A stretch of 10,432 nt of DNA, taken from NCBI GenBank assembly GCA_028290225.1, contig JAQGKH010000355.1, positions 1 to 10,432 of the forward strand. Reading direction: 5' to 3'. The position numbers and the translations under genes are program-made. This document shows, piece after piece, positions 5,894-10,432 of this stretch. Within the stretch, counting starts at the first letter, position 1; the number at the start of each line of letters is the position of its first letter. Origin of the DNA: Devosia sp. (GTDB lineage Bacteria > Pseudomonadota > Alphaproteobacteria > Rhizobiales > Devosiaceae). Below the pieces are notes generated by a model. The model was given only the letters and a program-made list of their open reading frames with translations, did not search any database and was not told the DNA's origin.

Positions 5894-6247
5894 CTAGAGA
5901 TCCACAAAGGTGGAGAAGCCACCAAAGATCATGCGGTTCATGTCGATGGGGGAGTTCTCCATCAGGGCGGTGAGCCGGGGATCGTTCATGATCTTGTTGT
6001 TCACCGCGTCGCGCTGCTCGCGCGATTCATAAACCACCCAGGAAAAGATCACGACCTCATCGTCCTTGGCCATCACCGCCCGGGGAAACGAGGTGAGCTT
6101 GCCATAAGGCACGTCATCGGCAACGGCTTCCTTGTAGGCCAGGGCGCCATGGGCCATCCAGGCTTCCCCGGCCTGGCGGGCAATTTCCTTGTATTGCTCG
6201 AGAAAGCTGCTGGGCACGGCAATAACATAACCATCGACATAGGGCAT
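5894..6247 (-). CDS. DUF1428 family protein
   Basis: A 117-residue soluble protein showing the DUF1428 pattern from end to end: 'YVDGYVIAVP' (3-12), 'DDVPYGKLTSFPRAV' (44-58), 'AKDDEVVIFSWVVYESREQRDA' (starting at 60) and 'MNRMIFGGFSTFVDL' (103-117). Members are predicted to adopt a dimeric alpha/beta-barrel (ferredoxin-like) fold; no reaction is established. The length is typical and the gene is intact. The start at 6245-6247 is fixed by a near-perfect Shine-Dalgarno sequence (AAGGAGGTG, 4 nt upstream). It diverges from the response regulator, with a palindrome (6283-6298) about 36 nt upstream of its ATG. It is separated from adhC by 318 nt and probably has its own transcript. Confidence 0.9.
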   Translation of the reverse strand: MPYVDGYVIAVPSSFLEQYKEIARQAGEAWMAHGALAYKEAVADDVPYGKLTSFPRAVMAKDDEVVIFSWVVYESREQRDAVNNKIMNDPRLTALMENSPIDMNRMIFGGFSTFVDL

Positions 6248-6282
6248 GGAGCACCTCCTTTGCTGCCAATTGACGGGCAGGC

Positions 6283-6298
6283 TGTAGGCGATCCTACA
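6283..6298. promoter_or_regulatory. Perfect inverted repeat, candidate operator
   Basis: TGTAGG (6283-6288), spacer CGAT, CCTACA (6293-6298). It lies in the divergent region between DUF1428 and the response regulator, about 36 nt upstream of the DUF1428 ATG, where a repressor or activator site would be expected. As RNA it could also form a 6-bp hairpin. I do not recognise the motif as that of a named regulator. Confidence 0.4.
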
Positions 6299-6386
6299 TC
6301 GGCCGGCCCGAAAATCATCGGCGCGCTTGCGCCCCGGCGTCCGACAATCATGTGAAGGATCGATTCACTGGAGGTGGCGTTCAGCA

Positions 6387-6431
6387 ATGAACCTCCCCAC
6401 TTCCAACTCTGTGCTGGTGCGCCATGACTGA
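6387..6431 (+). CDS. 14-codon leader ORF overlapping the response regulator start
   Basis: ATG at 6387 opens a 14-residue frame (MNLPTSNSVLVRHD) that stops with TGA at 6429-6431, just past the ATG (6424) of the response regulator, which is in another frame. It has a strong Shine-Dalgarno sequence, GGAGGTGG (6370-6377), 9 nt upstream. The regulator itself has only a weak GGTG before its ATG, so ribosomes finishing the leader could re-initiate on it. No function for the peptide is proposed. Alternatively the strong SD is fortuitous. Confidence 0.4.
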   Translation: MNLPTSNSVLVRHD

Positions 6432-6786
6432 CCAGATCGCCGTGCTGATCGTTGAAGACGAGCCGCTGATTCGCATGAACATTGTCGGCGTCTTCGAGAG
6501 CGAGGGCTTCAAGGTGCACGAAGCCGAAGGCGCGTCGGCAGCGCTGGCGCTGCTGTATTCGCACGTGCCGGTGGACGCCATGTTCACGGACGTCGATCTG
6601 GAGGGGGGAATGGACGGATTGACGCTCGCCGCGGCGGTTCGGGACGAGTGGCCCGATATCAAGATCGTGGTAGCATCCGGGGTGCGCCGCGTAACGCCGC
6701 GGGAGGTGCCGGATGGCAAGTTCTTCGTCAAACCCTACGACCCCGAGACGATCGTCGCGACAGTGCGCGAACTGGTCGAGGCGTGA
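6424..6786 (+). CDS. Single-domain response regulator (CheY-like receiver)
   Basis: A 120-residue protein consisting only of a receiver domain. The acidic pocket is Glu11-Asp12 (VLIVEDEP), and the phospho-acceptor is Asp56 in 'MFTDVDLEGGMDG'. Switch residue Ser85 lies in 'IVVASG', and Lys103 in 'FFVKPYD'. All residues needed for phosphorylation are present, so it should be active. There is no output domain, so it acts through protein contact or as a phosphate relay or sink. Its 'PDIK.VV.SG.....P.E.P.G..F..KPYDPE' pattern is like receivers partnered with HWE-type kinases in rhizobia, but no kinase is in the window, making it an orphan. The reading frame closes upstream at 6388, so ATG 6424 is the only usual start. 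It is preceded by a leader ORF and followed by a hairpin. Confidence 0.9.
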   Translation: MTDQIAVLIVEDEPLIRMNIVGVFESEGFKVHEAEGASAALALLYSHVPVDAMFTDVDLEGGMDGLTLAAAVRDEWPDIKIVVASGVRRVTPREVPDGKFFVKPYDPETIVATVRELVEA

Positions 6787-6802
6787 TTGCTGTTAAGATT
6801 CA

Positions 6803-6824
6803 AGCCACCCTGTTCGGGGTGGCT
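6803..6824. terminator. Hairpin between convergent genes, probably bidirectional
   Basis: AGCCACCC (6803-6810), loop TGTTCG, GGGTGGCT (6817-6824): a perfect 8-bp GC-rich stem in the 47-nt gap between the stops of the response regulator (+) and the small minus-strand gene. It has a few T on each side but no long T run. Position and stem strength support a shared terminator. Confidence 0.55.
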
Positions 6825-6833
6825 CTATTAACG

Positions 6834-7046
6834 CTAGGTCGCGCTACGGCTGGTTTCGACCGCGCGACCGTGTTCCATACGTTCGGCCGCATCAAGCGCA
6901 TTCATCAGCGCGAGGCCAGATTGCGCCATATGGGCGGGAATACGGGTCAGTTCACGACCGACATGCCGGGCAGTCCAGCCCGTAAAAATGTCGATTATCG
7001 AGAACGAGCCATCGTCGTCGGAGTTGAGAATGTATCGGTTTGCCAT
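6834..7046 (-). CDS. Small hypothetical protein
   Basis: A 70-residue soluble protein from the ATG at 7044-7046. The N-terminal half, 'RYILNSDDDGSFSIIDIFTG' then 'WTARHVGREL', reads as a small beta-sheet with a DG.FSI.DI.TGW pattern. The C-terminal half, 'HMAQSGLALMNALDAAERM', is a helix. I have the impression that small proteins with a 'FSI.D..TG..A...GR.L' pattern recur in Hyphomicrobiales, but I cannot name a family. The frame extends upstream to a TTG at 7106, and no clear Shine-Dalgarno sequence lies directly before 7046, so the start is uncertain by up to 20 residues. It diverges from the coiled-coil gene at 7277, across a region with a CtrA-type site. Confidence 0.65.
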   Translation of the reverse strand: MANRYILNSDDDGSFSIIDIFTGWTARHVGRELTRIPAHMAQSGLALMNALDAAERMEHGRAVETSRSAT

Positions 7047-7161
7047 GGGGAAAGGTGTAGCAGAGTCGCCCTTCCTTGAAAGTGCGGTGTCCAGTTTATT
7101 CACCAAAAATCCACCAGTGTTAACAGCCCTGCACCATCATTTCCGCCCCCATAGCGTTTGG

Positions 7162-7182
7162 TTAAGATTAACCATTGGTTAA
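7162..7182. promoter_or_regulatory. CtrA-type binding site with an extra half-site
   Basis: TTAA (7168-7171), N7 (CCATTGG), TTAA (7179-7182) matches the CtrA consensus TTAA-N7-TTAA, and its left half TTAACCAT (7168-7175) matches the recognised half-site exactly. A further TTAA at 7162-7165 forms the palindrome GGTTAA-GA-TTAACC with it. The base after the second TTAA is G rather than the common C. It lies in the 230-nt divergent region between two unknown genes, about 95 nt from the rightward ATG and 115 nt from the leftward one. Confidence 0.55.
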
Positions 7183-7276
7183 GCCACTGCTGGATCGCGC
7201 TTTTTCGCCGTGCAACAAGCAAAACACGGTTATTCACAACCACACCAACATGGCCACTCGAGCCGGAGGATAGACA

Positions 7277-7624
7277 ATGGCAACTGAACTCGACAACAAG
7301 GCGGCAGCGGCGGCGCTCAATGCGAATGCATCTCCCGACTTTCTGCGCCAGAACCGGGCTCCCACCAAGGATCTCGGCACCACCCGCTACGTCGACATGC
7401 ATGGTCGCGATGAGTTTGACCACAACATCATGAGCCACCGCACGCAGCTGGAGATGCTGCACACCCAGATCACCAATCTGGACCAGACCATCGAGCTCGA
7501 GCAGCAAAAGCTGCGCGAAAGCAAGGCAGCGCTGGAAGCCAGCTACCATGCCCGCGCCCGCCTGCTGCACCTGCGTGAAGCCATGCTCCACTTCGTGCTG
7601 GAGCTGGAACGCGGCGACCAGTAG
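7277..7624 (+). CDS. Hypothetical coiled-coil protein
   Basis: A 115-residue soluble protein with a clear ribosome binding site (GGAGGA, about 6 nt before the ATG). The N-terminal about 45 residues are Ala/Asn-rich and probably flexible (KAAAAALNANASPDF, then 'RYVDMHGRDEFDHNIM'). From about residue 53 to the end it is a continuous amphipathic helix with heptad spacing (LEMLHTQITNLDQTIELEQQ, then a second stretch ending 'LREAMLHFVLELERGD'), suggesting a dimeric coiled coil. No family is recognised. It is monocistronic: a CtrA-type site lies upstream and a very strong terminator downstream. The combination of CtrA site and coiled coil would fit a cell-cycle or cell-envelope role, but this is inference only. 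Confidence 0.8.
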   Translation: MATELDNKAAAAALNANASPDFLRQNRAPTKDLGTTRYVDMHGRDEFDHNIMSHRTQLEMLHTQITNLDQTIELEQQKLRESKAALEASYHARARLLHLREAMLHFVLELERGDQ

Positions 7625-7650
7625 TCGCCCCAAACCGGTTGGTGTTTTTT

Positions 7651-7692
7651 GCGGCGGTCGCTGTTCTTCGGAGCAGCGGCCGCCGTCGTTTT
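7651..7692 (+). terminator. Strong intrinsic terminator with UUCG tetraloop
   Basis: The arms 7651-7666 and 7671-7686 pair over 16 bp (all Watson-Crick except three G-U pairs) around the stable tetraloop TTCG (7667-7670). The stem is followed by CGTTTT (7687-7692). It begins 27 nt after the stop of the coiled-coil gene. The T tract is on the plus-strand side, so it ends that transcript and not a leftward one. This is the best terminator in the window. Confidence 0.85.
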
Positions 7693-7803
7693 GGGCCAGG
7701 GGCACGAGGTGGCGATCCTGGCGCCTCCGGTTAGGGTTACGATGCGATGACATTGGACGCGGGCAGGTCAGGGTTCTAAGCCGATGCCAACCAAGGACCG
7801 ACC

Positions 7804-7887
7804 ATGCTTCGCACCTTACTGCTGACCAGCTTGTTCATGCTGTCGCTCGCCTTCATGGCGGTGGCCTACGGCGTGACCCCGGCTTAA
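7804..7887 (+). CDS. 27-residue hydrophobic small protein
   Basis: A short frame from ATG 7804 to TAA 7885-7887. A good Shine-Dalgarno sequence, AAGGA, lies 7 nt upstream. The predicted peptide starts MLRTLLLTSLFML and is almost entirely hydrophobic after Arg3, so it would be a single-pass inner-membrane small protein, or a signal-peptide-like leader. It sits between a strong terminator and the alpha/beta hydrolase, whose ATG is 103 nt downstream, so it may be the first cistron of that transcript or a leader peptide. No homologue is known to me. A frame this short can be fortuitous; the SD spacing and membrane-like composition are the reasons for including it. Confidence 0.45.
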   Translation: MLRTLLLTSLFMLSLAFMAVAYGVTPA

Positions 7888-7989
7888 ACCCCGCTGCTTC
7901 AACCCTGAGCACAGCCAAGGGCCGGGCCGGAACAAACATCTGGCGATGGCATTACCGTTACACCTTTGTGTCTTGGTGCCAGGATCCTC

Positions 7990-9150
7990 ATGCCGCTCCA
8001 GTTTTTGCTCCGTGTTATCGCCAATCTTGTCAGCCTCGCCATTCTCATAGCCGCGGCTTACCTGCTCTGGACATGGTGGGACGGCGAGCTGGTGCGCCAG
8101 ACCGACGGGACGCTCGTGAAAATTCGAGAAGACTGGCGCCTATGGGTCGCGCTTGCCGGGCTGGCTTTCTCCTTCCTTGGCAAGCTGCTGGTAGTGCCGC
8201 TGCTGGCAAAAGCGGACAAAAAGGATCGCACGCATGCCACTCGCGGCAACGGCGTTGTTATCGATGGCGCCAACGGCGCCCAGCTTTACGTGGAGCAGCA
8301 TGGGGCGCCCGAAGCTCCGACGATCATCCTGACCCATGGCTGGAGCATGGACAGCACGATCTGGAACTACGCCAAGCGCGACCTGGGCCAGCGTTTCCGC
8401 GTGGTCACCTGGGATCTGCCAGGCCTGGGCAAGTCTCGCGGCGAGATCAGCCTGGAAGCCTTTGCGGACGATCTGGCGGCGGTGATTGCCTGGTCGGGAG
8501 CCTCACGGGTGCTGGTGGTGGGGCACAGCATCGGCGGCATGACCATCCAGACCCTGGCGCGTGACAATCCCGGCCTGTTCGGGAGCGTGATCGCCGGCGT
8601 GGTTCTGGTCAACACCACCTATACCAATCCGCTCAAGACCATTGTGCTGCCGCGCTTCATGCAGGCGCTGCGTTTCCCGGTGCTGGAGCCATTGATGAAG
8701 CTGACCAAGTGGCTATTGCCCCTGAGCCAGCTCAGCGCCTGGCAGAGCTATCTCAGCGGCACCGCTCACATGGCCAACCGGCTGGGGTTCGGCAAATATG
8801 TGACGCGCAGCCAGCTCGATCACACCACCCTGCTCAGCACCCGCAATTCGCAGGCCGCGATCGCGGATGGCAATCTGGCCATGTTCCGCTGGGACGCCAC
8901 GGGGGCAACCAGTCAACTCGGCGTGCCGGTGCTGATCCTCGCGGGCGAGGTCGACATCGTGACCAAGCCCGTGGCCAGCGAAACGATTGCCGGGGTGACA
9001 CCCGCCGCAGCGTTGCGGGTGATCGATGGTGTGAACCATATGGGCTTTCTGGAACGCCCCGATGTGTACAACGCGGCGATAGCCGAGTTCGCCGCCACCA
9101 CCTTTGCCTCAGCGCCGCGGCAAGCGCCGCCGTCCTCCAGCTTCGGCTGA
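7990..9150 (+). CDS. Membrane-anchored alpha/beta hydrolase
   Basis: A 386-residue alpha/beta-hydrolase-fold protein, a serine esterase or lipase type; substrate unknown. Two hydrophobic segments (about 9-29 and 51-72) precede the catalytic domain, so the enzyme is probably tethered to the inner membrane. The fold begins at about 88 with the oxyanion-hole motif 'THGWSMDS' (HG at 116-117), then 'VVTWDLPGLGKS' (138-149). The nucleophile elbow is 'GHSIGG' with Ser180. The triad is completed by Asp322 (LAGEVDIV) and His350 (GVNHMGF). A cap region, about 212-285, is rich in hydrophobic residues (LPRFMQALRFPVLEPLMKL). ATG 7990 is preferred over an upstream TTG at 7966 because CAGGA lies about 6 nt before it and the N-terminus then becomes a clean membrane segment. 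It may share a transcript with the 27-codon ORF upstream. Confidence 0.9.
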   Translation: MPLQFLLRVIANLVSLAILIAAAYLLWTWWDGELVRQTDGTLVKIREDWRLWVALAGLAFSFLGKLLVVPLLAKADKKDRTHATRGNGVVIDGANGAQLYVEQHGAPEAPTIILTHGWSMDSTIWNYAKRDLGQRFRVVTWDLPGLGKSRGEISLEAFADDLAAVIAWSGASRVLVVGHSIGGMTIQTLARDNPGLFGSVIAGVVLVNTTYTNPLKTIVLPRFMQALRFPVLEPLMKLTKWLLPLSQLSAWQSYLSGTAHMANRLGFGKYVTRSQLDHTTLLSTRNSQAAIADGNLAMFRWDATGATSQLGVPVLILAGEVDIVTKPVASETIAGVTPAAALRVIDGVNHMGFLERPDVYNAAIAEFAATTFASAPRQAPPSSSFG

Positions 9151-9202
9151 ACCCAACGGCGGAGGGCGCGAGCGCCTTACCGATTATATCGACGCCAGGG
9201 TT

Positions 9203-9220
9203 CACTTCAGGCTTGAAGTG
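9203..9220. repeat. Inverted repeat upstream of the M50-like gene
   Basis: CACTTCA (9203-9209), spacer GGCT, TGAAGTG (9214-9220) is a perfect 7-bp inverted repeat in the 128-nt gap between the hydrolase and the membrane protein, about 60 nt before the latter's start. It could be an operator or a small RNA hairpin. No -10/-35 pair of quality surrounds it. Confidence 0.35.
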
Positions 9221-9278
9221 TAGGGAGCACCGTGCTGCAGCGTAAGTCCAGAAGTGGCGACACGAAAGGACGACTCAT

Positions 9279-9881
9279 TTGGGGCTGCTGAACGAGTTGA
9301 CGGTTGGGCTGCTGGCCTCTCGGATTGGCGCTTTCCTGGTGTATTCAGCCCTGCTGGGCGGCATGCTGGCCGTGGTGGCGCGACTGCTTGGCTTCATGCG
9401 GCCACAACATGAAGGGCGGCTGACCGCCAACCCATTCGCGCATCTTTCGGTGTGGGGACTGGCCATGGCGGCGCTGTTCCAGATGGGCTGGATACGCCCC
9501 TTGCACGTTGAAGCGGCCCCCGAGCCCGCCAGACGCCTCAAGCTGCTGGCCGTTCCCGTTCTGGCGCTTGCCACTGTGCTGGCGACAATTCCGTTGCTGG
9601 ACCTGCTCCGGCCGGTGCTGCAAGCCGCCCTGCCCCGCACTGGCGGTTACGCCGTGCTGATGGTGATCGCCCAACTGCAGCAGTTGACGCTGGCCTCAAC
9701 GATCCTGAACGTCCTGCCCCTGCCAGGGCTGGTGGGCGGGCTGTTCCTGCAGGCAATCTTTCCAGGAGCGCAGGTCAAGCTGCAGCGCGGGGAGCCGTTT
9801 GCGCTCGCCGCGATCATCGGGCTGCTGGTGACCGGCTGGCTGCCGGACGCCATGGCGCAGTTTCTGGCCCGGGGCAATTAA
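9279..9881 (+). CDS. Integral membrane protein, degenerate site-2 protease (M50)-like
   Basis: A 200-residue polytopic membrane protein with about five hydrophobic segments (roughly 10-39, 55-72, 88-112, 122-160 and 174-195). The spacing of sequence marks follows prokaryotic site-2 proteases (peptidase M50). 'ARLLG' (34-38) sits where ARRLG follows the active site; then come 'GRLTANPFAHLSVWG' (46-60, compare GRLTLNPLAHIDP.G), 'MGWIRPLHVEA' (69-79, compare FGWAKPVPVNP) and 'NVLPLPGLVGG' (144-154, compare NLLPIPPLDGG). The zinc-binding HExxH is replaced by LGGML (26-30), and the Asp of LDG is replaced by Val152. It should therefore be proteolytically inactive. The start is TTG at 9279, supported by AAAGGA 8 nt upstream; no ATG is suitably placed. 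The relation to M50 is my reading of motifs and needs a profile search. Confidence 0.75.
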   Translation: MGLLNELTVGLLASRIGAFLVYSALLGGMLAVVARLLGFMRPQHEGRLTANPFAHLSVWGLAMAALFQMGWIRPLHVEAAPEPARRLKLLAVPVLALATVLATIPLLDLLRPVLQAALPRTGGYAVLMVIAQLQQLTLASTILNVLPLPGLVGGLFLQAIFPGAQVKLQRGEPFALAAIIGLLVTGWLPDAMAQFLARGN

Positions 9882-9912
9882 GGCGCGCATAGGGGTGAGG
9901 CCCAGGCGCGCC
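9882..9912. terminator. Hairpin in the convergent gap
   Basis: GGCGCGC (9882-9888) and GCGCGCC (9906-9912) form a perfect 7-bp stem around a 17-nt loop that itself contains GGG and CCC able to pair. It fills the 37-nt gap between the M50-like gene (+) and the solute-binding protein gene (-). There is no T run, so termination in either direction is only suggested by position. Confidence 0.35.
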
Positions 9913-9918
9913 CGGTGA

Positions 9919-10432
9919 TCAGTCGCCCTGATGACCCGTGTAGCCGTGCTTGTCCAGCAAAGCCTGGATGGTCCCGTCGGCCACGAGAGCGTCGATGGTC
10001 TGGTCGATCTGGTTGCGCAGGAAGGTGTCGCGGCTCGATACCACGGCCCCGACCTTGATGGCGGTTTCGGGCACCGGCGCAAGGTCGATCACACGCAGCG
10101 GGGCGTCCGGCTGCTCGTTTTGCAGCTTGCGCAGCGCCGGCTGCCACAACAGCATCCCCCCAAGGCTGCCATCCAGCACCCGCTTGAGCATCAGCGCCGT
10201 GTCGGCATAAGGCAGCCGCTTCCAGCGTTCAGCTTCGGGTTGCTGCTGGGCCCAGGTGATATAAACCAGCTCGCCAAGGCTCTGCAGCGCCGTGCCGATC
10301 TTGCGGTCATGCGGGATATCGGCCCAGCTGCTCCAGCTGGGGTCCTGCACCGCCAGCACAAAGGGAATTGTGGCATAGGGCCGGGTAACCGCCGCCCATT
10401 CCGGGAAAGACGAGTTGGTTTGCACCGAAGCG
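9919..10432 (-). CDS. Periplasmic solute-binding protein, C-terminal part (runs off the right edge)
   Basis: The frame is open to the window edge, so the N-terminus, including any signal peptide, is missing; the GTG at 10423-10425 is internal. The visible 170 or so residues look like the C-terminal portion of a type 2 periplasmic-binding fold (bacterial extracellular solute-binding protein family 3). 'AVTRPYATIPFVLAVQ' is the hinge strand after the first lobe, and 'GTALQSLGELVYITWAQQQP' starts the second lobe. 'DTALMLKRVLDGSLGGMLLW' corresponds to the 'd....L..G.+Da...d' segment. The end, 'SRDTFLRNQIDQTIDALVAD' then 'GTIQALLDKHGY', is the typical closing helix pair. Ligand cannot be read from this fragment. 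It may serve an ABC transporter, or resemble stand-alone binding proteins such as those accompanying quinoprotein dehydrogenases; no transporter gene is visible. Confidence 0.75.
   Translation of the reverse strand, partial: ASVQTNSSFPEWAAVTRPYATIPFVLAVQDPSWSSWADIPHDRKIGTALQSLGELVYITWAQQQPEAERWKRLPYADTALMLKRVLDGSLGGMLLWQPALRKLQNEQPDAPLRVIDLAPVPETAIKVGAVVSSRDTFLRNQIDQTIDALVADGTIQALLDKHGYTGHQGD

Noticed and set aside
7230..7238. TTATTCACA, matching a relaxed DnaA box
   Set aside because: A single 9-mer with one mismatch to the strict box TTATCCACA is expected by chance; there is no cluster and no other origin feature.
7100..7753. 217-residue minus-strand frame covering the coiled-coil gene and its terminator
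   Set aside because: It is antisense to a gene with a clear ribosome binding site and runs through a 16-bp terminator stem; the composition is unconvincing.

Overview
The window reads as a chromosomal, gene-dense stretch of a GC-rich alphaproteobacterium, most likely in the Hyphomicrobiales. A Devosia-like organism is my guess, from protein flavour only. Supporting signs are a DUF6894 protein, a class III alcohol dehydrogenase, a receiver-only response regulator of the kind common in rhizobial relatives, a CtrA-type site (TTAA-N7-TTAA) and an FNR/FixK-type palindrome. I see no transposase, integrase, phage gene, CRISPR array or rRNA, so this looks like ordinary core and shell genome rather than an island.

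Layout, left to right. (1) Positions 1-1250: a small unknown protein, a doubtful minus-strand ORF, a gene-poor stretch with an FNR-like palindrome (831-842), and a DUF6894 protein that converges on (2) a Crp/Fnr-family regulator (1248-1982, minus). Then come a small coiled-coil protein (2182-2355, minus) and tRNA-Tyr(GTA) (minus). (3) A plus-strand pair: the rRNA 2'-O-methyltransferase rlmB, coupled by an ATGA overlap to a small DUF4279-like protein. (4) A converging minus-strand pair: glutathione-dependent formaldehyde dehydrogenase (adhC/frmA), followed after 4 nt by a YaiI/YqxD (DUF188) protein. Farther upstream on the same strand is a DUF1428 protein. (5) Divergent from DUF1428, a single-domain response regulator preceded by a 14-codon leader ORF. 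(6) Two small unknown proteins transcribed divergently from a region with the CtrA-type site; the rightward one ends in a very strong intrinsic terminator. (7) A 27-codon hydrophobic ORF, a membrane-anchored alpha/beta hydrolase, and an integral membrane protein that looks like a site-2 protease (M50) homologue stripped of its zinc ligands. (8) At the right edge, the C-terminal part of a periplasmic solute-binding protein (minus).

Functional links are modest. RlmB and tRNA-Tyr belong to translation. AdhC oxidises S-hydroxymethylglutathione in formaldehyde detoxification; no S-formylglutathione hydrolase is visible in the window. Regulation is represented by the Crp/Fnr protein and an orphan response regulator. 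I did not find a convincing multi-gene novel system. The best leads are the degenerate M50-like protein, the CtrA-type site beside two unknown genes, the leader ORF feeding the response regulator, and the repeat cluster in the adhC promoter region.
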